Virus record (IMG/VR): IMGVR_UViG_3300046542_000291
Coordinates: 177,641-241,640 of that record
Length of the DNA: 64,000 bases
Origin: a virus
Reading direction: 5' to 3' (one strand)
Positions 9,043 to 17,083 of the stretch are shown in pieces. Under the pieces are notes generated by a model, which had not been told where the DNA came from, did no database searches, and worked only from the letters and a program-made list of their open reading frames with translations. Each line of letters starts with the position of its first letter. The first letter of the stretch is position 1. The position numbers and the translations under genes were made by a program.

Positions 9043-9236
9043 TTAACGGTCCTCATAAGCGGGGAACGATGGTAATCCATCTATAAAATCAGTCACTCCG
9101 CTTGTGTTTCTTAAAACGTCATGGTAGAATGGGTTTAAGCCCACGGGAAAATTGTCTACCGTTTTTGCAGTTCTGCGATAGAACCCTCAGTGAGGGTAAC
9201 GGGTAGGCGTAGTTTAATCATTGACTAGAGGTAGTC
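9043..9236. promoter_or_regulatory. Divergent control region with structured leader
   Basis: A 194-base gap between divergent operons. A sigma70-like pair TTGTGT (9102-9107), 16 bases, TAGAAT (9124-9129) faces the plus-strand genes. TAGAAT lies in CATGGTAGAAT, which recurs exactly at 58438-58448. Downstream are a hairpin with a T-run (9123-9166) and a short palindrome ACCCTC-AGT-GAGGGT (9183-9197). No tRNA cloverleaf could be drawn. Promoter calls are inference. Confidence 0.4.
9123..9166 (+). terminator. Hairpin with T-run in the leader
   Basis: An outer stem GGTAGA/TCTACC encloses an inner TGGGTTTAAGCCCA palindrome, and GTTTTTG follows. It lies some 70 bases before the first plus-strand gene, so it could be an attenuator. 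It overlaps the promoter-like TAGAAT, so only one reading may be right. Confidence 0.4.
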
Positions 9237-9524
9237 ATGTTCAGTGTAACTACACAAGCCTTGCTCACTATTTGGCCTTTCCTGAAACGGGCGATCTTTC
9301 GTGATCGTCCAATCCTTCAGGTAGTGCTGGAAAACCGCCATATCACCTTCATGTTTCTGTTGCTGGGTTTGTTGTTCAGTACAGTAGTGTGGGTGACCCG
9401 CGAGTTGGAAGTTGTTAAAGTTGAGAACGTCCGGTTGCGCTCCGAGTTGGAGGGTGTCCGCACCCAGATCGATTCGGCCGACATTATCGCTCGTAAAAAG
9501 CGATTGGACGAGTTGCTCAAGTAA
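9237..9524 (+). CDS. Small inner-membrane protein with coiled coil
   Basis: A 95-residue protein. A single membrane segment (about residues 36-54, FMFLLLGLLFSTVVW) is preceded by a basic stretch and followed by a charged helix with heptad-like Leu/Val spacing (residues 57-95). This is the shape of an i-spanin or of a small membrane anchor. The next gene, 24 bases on, encodes a lipoprotein. However, a clear Rz/Rz1 pair exists at 29.3-30.0 kb, so this pair may do something else, such as superinfection exclusion. No homologue recognised. Confidence 0.65.
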   Translation: MFSVTTQALLTIWPFLKRAIFRDRPILQVVLENRHITFMFLLLGLLFSTVVWVTRELEVVKVENVRLRSELEGVRTQIDSADIIARKKRLDELLK

Positions 9525-9548
9525 GTTACCTTATTGGGAGTGGAACAA

Positions 9549-9989
9549 ATGCGTCAAGTACTTTTAGTACTCTTTATGTTGATCAGTGGCTGTGTTTCTT
9601 ACAGCCCGATCTATCACAGCTCTTACAGTGTGGTGCAATACAGCAGTGCCTCCAACGTCACCAGTACGTCAACTCATACAACAAAAGAGGTGCCTGTTCA
9701 AAGTCCACCTGTGGTGAACGTACACATCGCTTCATCTGCTCCCACAAAGAGCCCCCCTGATTGTGTGCGGTTTACTTTACCGGTGGAAACGCCGTTACCA
9801 CCGAAGCCTCATTTCAGTGATCCTGAGACTGGCGCTCCAGAGGACATCCACGAGATGCTTCCGACGGATATCGATAAGGCACTTACGGCATATGCGAATA
9901 TGCTCCGCGATCACATTCGTAATGAACGCTCTCTACTTGAGCAAGCCCACGCAGAGTGGCTAAAGGCGTGTAAGAAAAGTACGGACTAG
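9549..9989 (+). CDS. Outer-membrane lipoprotein, proline-rich
   Basis: 146 residues from the ATG at 9549, chosen over an in-frame TTG at 9534 because GGGAGTGG sits at proper spacing and the signal peptide then begins cleanly. A hydrophobic segment with lipobox ISGC (Cys near residue 15) marks a lipoprotein. It is followed by a Ser/Thr-rich stretch, Pro-rich segments (PPVV, LPPKP) and a helical tail. The shape resembles an o-spanin but is longer than most. It pairs with the preceding membrane protein gene. Confidence 0.7.
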   Translation: MRQVLLVLFMLISGCVSYSPIYHSSYSVVQYSSASNVTSTSTHTTKEVPVQSPPVVNVHIASSAPTKSPPDCVRFTLPVETPLPPKPHFSDPETGAPEDIHEMLPTDIDKALTAYANMLRDHIRNERSLLEQAHAEWLKACKKSTD

Positions 9990-10036
9990 GCCAATGATCT
10001 AGTTCTGGTTTCTTACGCGTTTTTGAGAGGTTTGTT

Positions 10037-11539
10037 ATGGACGGTATCGTTCTTTATACTGACGGTTCATTTCGTCAGAATAAAGCAGGTTGGGGTATCC
10101 ACGGTTATACGTACAACGATGTCGCCATGAAGTCCAAGGCAGCCACGAAGCAGCAACCTACTGCGCGTGGTTATGAAGACGTTGAGGCAAAAGACACCGT
10201 CACTGTGATTGAATACATTGACGGGTACGGAAAGATCGAGGGTAAAGCAACCAACAACACAGCGGAATTGGGTGCAGCGATTGGTGCGTTTGAATATGCA
10301 CTGACGACACCCGCGAAGTCGATGGTCATGCGGATGGACAGTGAGTACGTTCGCAAAGGCATCTCTTCATGGATTCCAGGCTGGCAAAGAAACAACTGGG
10401 TCAAACCAGACGGTCTACCGGTAGCCAACAAGGATTACTGGTTGCGGTTGATCGATTTAAAGGCATCATGGTTGGAACCCAAGCGTAAACTGGAACTCCA
10501 GTGGATCAAAGGGCATTCCAATGACACGGGTAACGACAAGGCTGACGCGAACGCACTCCTGGGTGCGAATCACGAAACCAAGTATGTGGTAAAGCCTGCT
10601 GGAGAAGCTGCTGATCCTGTAGTTGCAGGTAGCATGACTAATCCGGTCTTGGTAGAGGTCGAAGCCGCTGTCATCAACAAGCCAAAGAAACAACCGGTTA
10701 ATCCGTTGGTTCTCGAGTCACGGCTATTGTTTGGCTTTAACACCGGGGAGAAGCCTGATGGGTTTTACTACATGTTCAACCTTGGGCGGTCTTCCAACTA
10801 CGGTGCGAAACCAAAGGACTCCGCCAAAGATAAGTTAGCGAAAGCTGACCTGTTGATTGGTCGTCCCATCAGTGATGCGACATTCGGTGTGTATAAGGCC
10901 TTGGAGCCGGACGAATTCATCGAAAGCCTCATTGACATGCATGCCAAGGAAATGCCAAGTGTTAACCCTGAACTGGGTGTGATTAACTTGGCTAACGTCT
11001 ATAGTGCACAGATCCGATCGCGACTGGATAACTCCGGTTCGACACTGCTGACCAAGCACACCGACATTCTGACACTGGCTACAGGCGATCACAAGCTGAT
11101 CAGCCGCACGTTGAACCCACCTCGTCGAGCTAACGAAGCAGTCGCTAAGTTCCAGATCCTCCAGCGCCAGTTGGAAGACTACCTAAGCGGTCGTAAGTCG
11201 ATGGGTGTCGATGTCATTGACGTTACCGATCTGTTCTTCGAGCAGGTCACATCAGGGAAGAAGGAGATTCGACAGCTCAAGAAAACGATTACCCAAAACA
11301 CGCAGGCGGTTGAAGCAACGGTGAAGTTCCGTGAACGAGATGTAAAGATCAAATTGGTCTTGAACATTGACATTCCGAGCCGTAACCAGCTGAACCGTAT
11401 TGGTGCAGGGTATTCGAAGGTAGCTTTGTTGATCACTGCTGTTGGGCCTATGGCCTATTCATACGCGACTGCGTTCGTAACGGACGATGGTTCAGCAATT
11501 TATCAGAGTCCGTACACGCAGTTCATCTTACCTAAGTAG
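10037..11539 (+). CDS. RNase HI with large C-terminal extension
   Basis: 500 residues. The N-terminal 175 or so form an RNase HI domain: D9 in LYTDGS, E77 in NNTAELG, D101 in RMDSEYV, H160 in IKGHS and D170 in DKADA, matching the catalytic D-E-D-D set plus His. It would cleave RNA in RNA:DNA hybrids, for example primers or R-loops. Residues 180-500 are an extra region with no recognised domain; it includes a Lys/Glu-rich helical part and a beta-rich end. Typical RNase HI is about 155 residues, so this is a fusion. An insertion of about 35 residues lies between the first two catalytic residues. Confidence 0.85.
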   Translation: MDGIVLYTDGSFRQNKAGWGIHGYTYNDVAMKSKAATKQQPTARGYEDVEAKDTVTVIEYIDGYGKIEGKATNNTAELGAAIGAFEYALTTPAKSMVMRMDSEYVRKGISSWIPGWQRNNWVKPDGLPVANKDYWLRLIDLKASWLEPKRKLELQWIKGHSNDTGNDKADANALLGANHETKYVVKPAGEAADPVVAGSMTNPVLVEVEAAVINKPKKQPVNPLVLESRLLFGFNTGEKPDGFYYMFNLGRSSNYGAKPKDSAKDKLAKADLLIGRPISDATFGVYKALEPDEFIESLIDMHAKEMPSVNPELGVINLANVYSAQIRSRLDNSGSTLLTKHTDILTLATGDHKLISRTLNPPRRANEAVAKFQILQRQLEDYLSGRKSMGVDVIDVTDLFFEQVTSGKKEIRQLKKTITQNTQAVEATVKFRERDVKIKLVLNIDIPSRNQLNRIGAGYSKVALLITAVGPMAYSYATAFVTDDGSAIYQSPYTQFILPK

Positions 11540-11549
11540 CGGGTATCAC

Positions 11550-11966
11550 ATGAACGTACTAACCAATATCCGATTGTTCATTGTCAAACAATGCACACGT
11601 GTCTGGATGGCTGTTTGGGCCATGTTGGATAACGACTTCAAACGGATGTGTGTGTTAGCCATCATCCATTCTAAATGGGTTGGTGGCGATGTGGTTCGGG
11701 AACGGTACACCAAGGTGGAGGATCTCAATCGCCAGTTGAATCTGGTGAACGACTCCTCAGCCTTGAAGTTCCCGACGGCCATCGCGGATCATTGCTTTAA
11801 AAGTCTCCCTAGTCTCTCCGAAGCATTGGAGACGACAGATTGCGGGTGGGGCCGTATTAAACGGTCAGTCCCCTGCTGGTTGCGATACTGCGACGAATCC
11901 GCGTTTCGTGATGACATCCAACGAGTGTTTGCTCTTTGTGTGGCCAGACCGATCGTGGCTGAGTAA
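11550..11966 (+). CDS. Unknown small protein
   Basis: 138 residues from the ATG at 11550, ten bases after the RNase H stop. A GCGGGT-like weak ribosome-binding site precedes it. The N-terminus is moderately hydrophobic (aromatic and Trp-rich, residues 10-40) but carries charges, so a membrane segment is doubtful. Cys residues occur through the C-terminal half. No recognised family. It is last in the plus-strand operon, just before a hairpin. Confidence 0.55.
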   Translation: MNVLTNIRLFIVKQCTRVWMAVWAMLDNDFKRMCVLAIIHSKWVGGDVVRERYTKVEDLNRQLNLVNDSSALKFPTAIADHCFKSLPSLSEALETTDCGWGRIKRSVPCWLRYCDESAFRDDIQRVFALCVARPIVAE

Positions 11967-11969
11967 CGA

Positions 11970-12000
11970 CATAATGCCCTCCCTTCGGGGAGGGCTTATG
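11970..12000. terminator. Bidirectional terminator hairpin, CATAA/TTATG family
   Basis: CATAAT, stem GCCCTCCC-TTCG-GGGAGGGC, then TTATG. It separates convergent genes, and the sequence is almost identical to the hairpin at 2635-2665. Confidence 0.85.
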
Positions 12001-12003
12001 CTG

Positions 12004-12876
12004 TCACAGACTGCGCAACTGATCTTCGATGCTATAAAGAGTAGCGTTGGTCTCAGTAACACGAGTGATCTGAAGGGCGTACCATTCGATCCATTTCGCT
12101 ACGGTTTGCAGTTCGTCACCGATCATGGCGATGAACTCCTTCGAGGCGGGGTCCTGGTCGCGTCCCAGGCGAATGAAGAGTTGTTGTGCAACAGTAGACA
12201 GGTTATCTACAGCGGCCTTCAGCTTGGATGGTGGAGCCTTCTGGAGCATGGCGGCGATTTCTACCATTACCTTCTCAGACTTCACGAACTCAGCGTTGTT
12301 GTGGAAGATGTCGCCGAAACGGCAGGTTGCATCGAAACCACCAGGGGTGAAGAACTTCGCTTCATCAGCAATCAGATCGGCAATACCGGTACTGGCTGGT
12401 GCACCGCCTTGGAAGTCACGACGATCACCACGTTCAGCTGCGGTGTTCATGTAGTGACCCAGGCGACGAGTGGCGGGTTCAACTACGTCAGTGATCAATG
12501 TAGTACACAGAGCAACCCGTGGCTTGAGCGATTCGACGTATTGCAGCATGTTGCCTTTGAAGCCCCGCATTTGGTCAACAGAGAGGTCTTCGATCTCTAC
12601 GTAACTCAGTGCCTTGGCAAAGCTGTCCATCTGTGCTGGGTGGAGCTGGGTGAGCGGAGCGTACGAGAAGGTAGTCAGCTTTTGAAAGCCTTCACGAATG
12701 CTGATACTCATCGAGGAAAAACGTTTGGCGAAATAATCACCAATCGAACCCATGACCGAGGCCTCTGTAGAGATCTGTTCACAGGTCAGGAAGAATGCTT
12801 TGATCGGATCGGCAGACGCTGCATGCGCCTCATTGGAAACCGTTTCAGCTGGAGCGTAGCGCGTAAGGAGCGACAT
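12004..12876 (-). CDS. Virion-type protein, possible internal-head relative
   Basis: A 290-residue, mostly helical protein, transcribed alone between two plus-strand operons. It has an N-terminal Ala/Glu-rich segment and an STEAS triplet region (residues 35-40) that would fit S-x-E processing. It does not contain the FKRTVP or RLSxNG blocks of the internal-head paralogues, so membership in that family is doubtful. A single-gene operon with its own flanking terminator suggests independent, probably late, expression. Confidence 0.55.
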   Translation of the reverse strand: MSLLTRYAPAETVSNEAHAASADPIKAFFLTCEQISTEASVMGSIGDYFAKRFSSMSISIREGFQKLTTFSYAPLTQLHPAQMDSFAKALSYVEIEDLSVDQMRGFKGNMLQYVESLKPRVALCTTLITDVVEPATRRLGHYMNTAAERGDRRDFQGGAPASTGIADLIADEAKFFTPGGFDATCRFGDIFHNNAEFVKSEKVMVEIAAMLQKAPPSKLKAAVDNLSTVAQQLFIRLGRDQDPASKEFIAMIGDELQTVAKWIEWYALQITRVTETNATLYSIEDQLRSL

Positions 12877-12969
12877 TAGAGAATTCCCTTGTGGGCCGAG
12901 AGTTTAAACATAAAATTACTCTCAAACTCAATTAATTGATTGGATCTATACTATCTAGAGGATAACTGC
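12877..12969. promoter_or_regulatory. Divergent intergenic region before recombinase
   Basis: A 93-base AT-rich gap between divergent genes. It holds TATACT within TCTATACTATC just before the recombinase ribosome-binding site (AGAGGAT) and a CATAAAATTA tract towards the minus-strand gene. No -35 box at proper spacing was found, so a phage-specific promoter is possible. Confidence 0.3.
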
Positions 12970-14403
12970 ATGTTCCAAGAATTTCACACCCCGGCTTTCC
13001 GTCCGGCGATTAACGTTGGTTGCCTGATGGACATTTCCAGCGGCCATTATGAGAAAGGCCCTAACGGGGAGATGGTTCTCAATGGTGGTCTGGATGCGTT
13101 GACGGGGATTGCTTCACGTCCAAACAACTTCAAGACCGCACTTGGTGTTTACATGCTGGCGATGGCTCGCCGTGCATTCCCTACATCGCACTCGATGATC
13201 TACGACACCGAAGGCACACTCGATCCGGTCAAACGTTTCGCTTCCGTTGCGCAACACTTCAGTGAGCTCGATCAAATTGATTGGGCTAACGATCCGTACT
13301 TCAAGTTCACCGACTTGTCCCGTTACAACGGTGACGAGTTCTTCTTCCAGTTGCGTAAAGCACTGGATGGTAAAGTGAAGTCCGAGAAAGAATACGTCCG
13401 TACTTCTCCGTTCGTCGGCATCGACGGCAAGCCGAAGAAGTTCATGCACCCAACCATGGCCTTCATCGACAGCTTCTCCAAGTTCCAAGTACAAGCCGTT
13501 GAAGAGATGTACTCCAAGCACAAGATCGGTGACTCGAAAGTCAACACCGATGCAATGACCAACGGCAAGGCGAAGAACCAACTGTTCAACCAGCTGCCGC
13601 AGATCTGTGCCAAGTCGAACGCCTACATCATCCTGACCGCTCACGTTGGTGACGTGATCAACATGGAGATGTACCCAACCGACAAACGTAACCTGACCGA
13701 GATGAAACGCGACACCGTGCTGAAAGGCGTATCAGGTGGCTTCTACTCTCTGCCGAACAACGTGTTCTCGGTTGAATCGAACAAGGTGATGTTGAACCAG
13801 GATAAGATGCCTATCTATCCTCTCGACAACGCTACGGCCATGCAAGGTGACTCTGACCTCCGTATTCTGGAGATCAAGAACTGGCGTGCGAAGAAAGGCA
13901 TCACCGGTGTTCCTTTCTACATCATCGTGTCTCAGACCGAAGGTGTATTGCCAGCACTGTCCGAGTTCCACTACTGCAAAGAAAACGGTTTCGGTATCGG
14001 TGGCAACCTTCAGAACTACTTCATCGAACTGTGTCCAGATGTTTCGCTGAGCCGTACCAAAGTACGCCAGAAGCTGAACGGTGACGCTAAGCTGCGTCGT
14101 GCGGTAGAGATTCAATCTGAAATGCTGCAACTGGTTCAGTTCCATCGTCGTCTGGATGTACCAACTCCAAGCGAACTGTTCGAAGGCCTCAAGAAGATGG
14201 GCTACGACTGGGACGTGTTGTTGGGTACTACTCGCGGTTACTGGATGTGTGAAGAAGAAGAGCACCTGAGCGACAAGAAGTTCCTGTCGACTCTGGACTT
14301 GATGCGCATGTTGAAAGGCGAGTACGTTCCGTTCTGGATGACCAAGGAAGAGAAGGCCAAGATCCTGCCGTTGGCTCTGCTGAACATGCCGGCTGCGGCC
14401 TAA
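12970..14403 (+). CDS. UvsX/RecA-like recombinase ATPase
   Basis: 477 residues from the ATG at 12970, chosen because AGAGGATAACTGC gives a good ribosome-binding site and residues upstream are atypical. The RecA-type core runs G46 to T56 with P-loop ending SRPNNFKT, a MIYDTEGTLD strand bearing the activating Glu (E81), and a Walker B strand TMAFIDSFS (162-170). The P-loop has Phe where Gly is usual, as in T4 UvsX (SFKS). It likely catalyses strand exchange or a related RecA-fold reaction in recombination-dependent replication. It resembles what I remember of phiKZ gp152. The C-terminal 150 residues are unassigned. Confidence 0.75.
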   Translation: MFQEFHTPAFRPAINVGCLMDISSGHYEKGPNGEMVLNGGLDALTGIASRPNNFKTALGVYMLAMARRAFPTSHSMIYDTEGTLDPVKRFASVAQHFSELDQIDWANDPYFKFTDLSRYNGDEFFFQLRKALDGKVKSEKEYVRTSPFVGIDGKPKKFMHPTMAFIDSFSKFQVQAVEEMYSKHKIGDSKVNTDAMTNGKAKNQLFNQLPQICAKSNAYIILTAHVGDVINMEMYPTDKRNLTEMKRDTVLKGVSGGFYSLPNNVFSVESNKVMLNQDKMPIYPLDNATAMQGDSDLRILEIKNWRAKKGITGVPFYIIVSQTEGVLPALSEFHYCKENGFGIGGNLQNYFIELCPDVSLSRTKVRQKLNGDAKLRRAVEIQSEMLQLVQFHRRLDVPTPSELFEGLKKMGYDWDVLLGTTRGYWMCEEEEHLSDKKFLSTLDLMRMLKGEYVPFWMTKEEKAKILPLALLNMPAAA

Positions 14404-14423
14404 TAACTGAGGGGAGGTGCACG

Positions 14424-14768
14424 TTGGATATTTACACCTTCCAGCTCGGTAAGTTAGAAAACTTGTTATTCAGTGACATCCCCTATTACGACACAACTGT
14501 TAAAAGCGGGTTGTGGCAATTGGCTCCTACGTGGGAGATCGTGATGGGGGTAAAGTCACGAACGATTTCTGAAGAGCAATACACCGCTCTTTATTGGGAC
14601 ATGTTGTTGCAACGATATCACATGTATCCCGAATTCTTCGACTGGTTGATTGCGCATCCAAATATAGCGTTTGGGTGTTACTGCATAGCCGGTAAGTTTT
14701 GTCACCGCCACATTATCGTTGAATTCCTAAAACATATTACAGAGGTACGCTATTGCGGAGAGCTCTAG
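14424..14768 (+). CDS. Small CHR-motif protein, possibly DUF488/DUF4326-like
   Basis: 114 residues starting at a TTG codon, supported by a strong GGGGAGG ribosome-binding site nine bases upstream; no usable ATG lies nearby. Near residues 85-100 is CYCIAGKFCHRH. Cys-x-Cys followed by a Cys-His-Arg is seen in DUF488/DUF4326-type phage proteins, whose biochemical role is unknown to me. The link rests on this short motif. The gene follows the recombinase by 20 bases in the same operon. Confidence 0.6.
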   Translation: MDIYTFQLGKLENLLFSDIPYYDTTVKSGLWQLAPTWEIVMGVKSRTISEEQYTALYWDMLLQRYHMYPEFFDWLIAHPNIAFGCYCIAGKFCHRHIIVEFLKHITEVRYCGEL

Positions 14769-14786
14769 TTACCATAAGGCCAGACC

Positions 14787-15095
14787 ATGAACATCAATCA
14801 AACCCTTTTCCAGGCCATCCGAGGTTCCGATCCGGAGTTGGCTGAGGACCTCAATCGACGCTTCCCTCTATTCTCGTCGATCATCGAGGTCAACCATTTC
14901 TTTCATCAACTGCTGTCGTCTTATCCATTCGATACGGCGGGTGTACGTTCGATGTTGCCACAGACTGATCAAGTCACTAATTGGTTCGCTGGGTTCCGTA
15001 CACATGTACTACCCTGGCTGATGCAGCATCGCTGCCCAACTGTGACCAACCGTAAAACCCCAGCAATGTACGAGACGGTATCTGGAACCGCGTAA
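14787..15095 (+). CDS. Unknown small protein
   Basis: 102 residues, soluble, with no recognised motif. It sits between the CHR-motif gene and a 224-residue gene in the recombinase operon, 18 bases after the former. AAGGCC upstream of ATG is a weak ribosome-binding site. Aromatic-rich helices dominate the middle. Confidence 0.5.
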   Translation: MNINQTLFQAIRGSDPELAEDLNRRFPLFSSIIEVNHFFHQLLSSYPFDTAGVRSMLPQTDQVTNWFAGFRTHVLPWLMQHRCPTVTNRKTPAMYETVSGTA

Positions 15096-15133
15096 CTATC
15101 GTATGTTAGTCTTATTGACAGAAGGTAGTTACC

Positions 15134-15808
15134 ATGTCCAAACGTAAACTCGCAGAGAAGGAAGCGTTGTATTTCGTCGACCGCTTCCTGCCGGGCAGCG
15201 AGAACCAAGCCGTCCTGAAGGAAGTGTTCTCGAAGATGTCGGACCCCGAGTTCGAACAGTGGATCTCTAACCTAGAGGACGAGAAAGAATACGTCACACT
15301 GTACGCTCCCAACCTACATGAAGTGACGCTCTCGATTGAGCGGAACTACAAAATTGCGGAAGACCTCGGTTTCGAGCTTTTCCAACAACTGGTTCTGACC
15401 AACCCGGCTACCGGTCAGACGTACCTGACACCAAACAAACATTTGGTGGGTATGGTGCCGATGCGACGTCAAGTACAGATGCTCGCGAAGAAACGTTCTA
15501 TCCCAGGATCGAGCCACATTGTGGATGATCGGTCTGGCCAAGCCTCAGGTGATTCGAAAGGTTCTCGGATGTCCGGTCCGGAGATCCAGGTTAACGCCTC
15601 GAAAGGTTTGCGGAACATGGTTCTTGAGTTGGTTAAATACCGTGGCGGTGATGCCACTGCGTACAACCTGATGAACCGTTCCATTATTGAAACTGGGGAA
15701 GCGTCGATGGAGTCAATCCTGGCGGCAGCACCAACCCTGGTCAAATCCAACAAGACGCTCTCCATCTACCTGACAGGCATGGGGTTGCGAAATAATCTGG
15801 TCGACTAA
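15134..15808 (+). CDS. Unknown protein
   Basis: A 224-residue soluble protein. The N-terminal half is acidic and helical. The middle carries a basic, Gly/Ser-rich loop (about residues 120-150). The C-terminal half is helical with a short Leu/Asn-rich end. GAAGGTAG precedes the ATG. Three bases separate it from the next gene, so the two are likely translationally coupled. I recognise no family. Confidence 0.6.
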   Translation: MSKRKLAEKEALYFVDRFLPGSENQAVLKEVFSKMSDPEFEQWISNLEDEKEYVTLYAPNLHEVTLSIERNYKIAEDLGFELFQQLVLTNPATGQTYLTPNKHLVGMVPMRRQVQMLAKKRSIPGSSHIVDDRSGQASGDSKGSRMSGPEIQVNASKGLRNMVLELVKYRGGDATAYNLMNRSIIETGEASMESILAAAPTLVKSNKTLSIYLTGMGLRNNLVD

Positions 15809-15811
15809 ACC

Positions 15812-16288
15812 ATGACTACACTTGAAAATATGCAGCACGCCTGGAAACAGGCTTTGTTGGAAATCATCAACACCAGCGAGAACGCTCACGAGTCCTGTGA
15901 GTTCATTGCTACGTTGTGCGCCTACATTAAAAGGCAGGGCTTCATGCGTGAAGCCGTTGACACTAAAGTCATCAACTTCATCTACGACGAGATTCGCGTA
16001 TCTAGCGATAAGTTCAATTTGATCATGGACGCTGCTGTTGTGTTCAAGATGGAGCTGACGCATTGGTTGGATTCGATCAGTCTGATGTGTGGTGCTCACG
16101 AGGTGTTCACCAAGGACACGAAGATCGTTGATAAGGTCCAGGTCGATCGTTTGGCTGGGGTAACCTACTACAACGATCTCTACACGAACAACACCTGGTT
16201 GTTGATGTTGTTCTTCGCCTCTACCCAACACCGGATTACCAATCAGGTAATCATGGAGTCTGGGGTCAAGGAGAAGCCTAACAAATGA
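15812..16288 (+). CDS. Unknown protein
   Basis: A 158-residue, mostly helical protein with no signal peptide. It begins four bases after the preceding stop and overlaps the next gene by ATGA, giving tight coupling with both. No catalytic motif is evident. It probably works with one of its operon partners. Confidence 0.6.
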   Translation: MTTLENMQHAWKQALLEIINTSENAHESCEFIATLCAYIKRQGFMREAVDTKVINFIYDEIRVSSDKFNLIMDAAVVFKMELTHWLDSISLMCGAHEVFTKDTKIVDKVQVDRLAGVTYYNDLYTNNTWLLMLFFASTQHRITNQVIMESGVKEKPNK

Positions 16289-17019
16289 GTATCCGAAGAC
16301 TGTTGATTGACTATGACTGTCTCCAGGATACTCGTCTGGGGGTGATCCGTAACATCGATGAAGACATCGTTGTTCATTTGGTGAAGAATGACGACTACTG
16401 GTTGCGTGATAACGACAACTGGGAGAAGCTCACAGGAGGCCGTCTAACGAACGAACAGTTCCAAGAGGCATACGCGGCACGGGGTGGCGAGAACACGCAC
16501 CTGACGTTGAATGCGAGCTTCGAGACGGGTATCTTTCCGTTCATCATGCACTTGTTGGTAGAAGCAGACATTATTCAGCAGAATAACCTGACCGCTTTCA
16601 ATGATGAGCTGGGTTTGGCTATTAACATCTGGCCGTATGTACTCAACTTCCAACAGAAGCAAGAACTCATTCAGATCACTCGTGAGAAGTATGGTTCTGA
16701 GTTGCATGTGGTCGTGGAGTCTCATTCACCGGAACAGCTCACACCGGAATTCATGTACGGCCTTTACGGCGGGTATCTCTGCTACAGTTACCAAGACTGG
16801 GTGAAACTTCACTATCGTGATTTGGCACTTGCTCGTATGCCAGACTTTAACTTCATCCATCCCAAGTTGTTTGAGAAGGATGTAGAGCATCTGGATATCG
16901 AGCAGCGGAAGTGGGAGCTGTTACGGTTCCGTGCGGACTGGCAATCCATGATGGACTTTGATTACATCGATTCCAAATGGTTCTCGTTGGTTCGTATTGA
17001 CACGAATCCACCTGAATAA
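16285..17019 (+). CDS. Unknown protein
   Basis: A 244-residue, acidic, Trp/Tyr-rich soluble protein, starting in the ATGA overlap with the previous gene. It contains an N-terminal strand LLIDYDCLQD with Asp residues but no complete HAD or nuclease motif set that I can trace. It is the last gene of the operon and is followed by two hairpins. Confidence 0.55.
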   Translation: MSIRRLLIDYDCLQDTRLGVIRNIDEDIVVHLVKNDDYWLRDNDNWEKLTGGRLTNEQFQEAYAARGGENTHLTLNASFETGIFPFIMHLLVEADIIQQNNLTAFNDELGLAINIWPYVLNFQQKQELIQITREKYGSELHVVVESHSPEQLTPEFMYGLYGGYLCYSYQDWVKLHYRDLALARMPDFNFIHPKLFEKDVEHLDIEQRKWELLRFRADWQSMMDFDYIDSKWFSLVRIDTNPPE

Positions 17020-17024
17020 ACTGA

Positions 17025-17046
17025 GGAAGCCTTCGGGCTTCCTTTA
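17025..17046 (+). terminator. Rho-independent terminator of the recombinase operon
   Basis: Stem GGAAGCC-TTCG-GGCTTCC followed by TTTATGCCGTC, the same tail as in the repeated terminator family. It lies five bases after the last plus-strand stop codon. Confidence 0.85.
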
Positions 17047-17052
17047 TGCCGT

Positions 17053-17082
17053 CATAAAGCCTCCCCGAAGGGAGGCGATATG
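17053..17082. terminator. Terminator hairpin, CATAA/TATG family
   Basis: Stem GCCTCCC-CGAA-GGGAGGC between CATAAA and GATATG. Read on the minus strand it ends the fibre-paralogue operon with a TTTATGACGG tail. Together with the previous hairpin it insulates convergent operons. Confidence 0.8.
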
Positions 17083-17083
17083 T

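Noticed and set aside
9043-9236. Possible tRNA in the long gap
   Set aside because: No cloverleaf with acceptor stem, T-loop GTTCRA and anticodon could be traced; the hairpins there are of terminator type.
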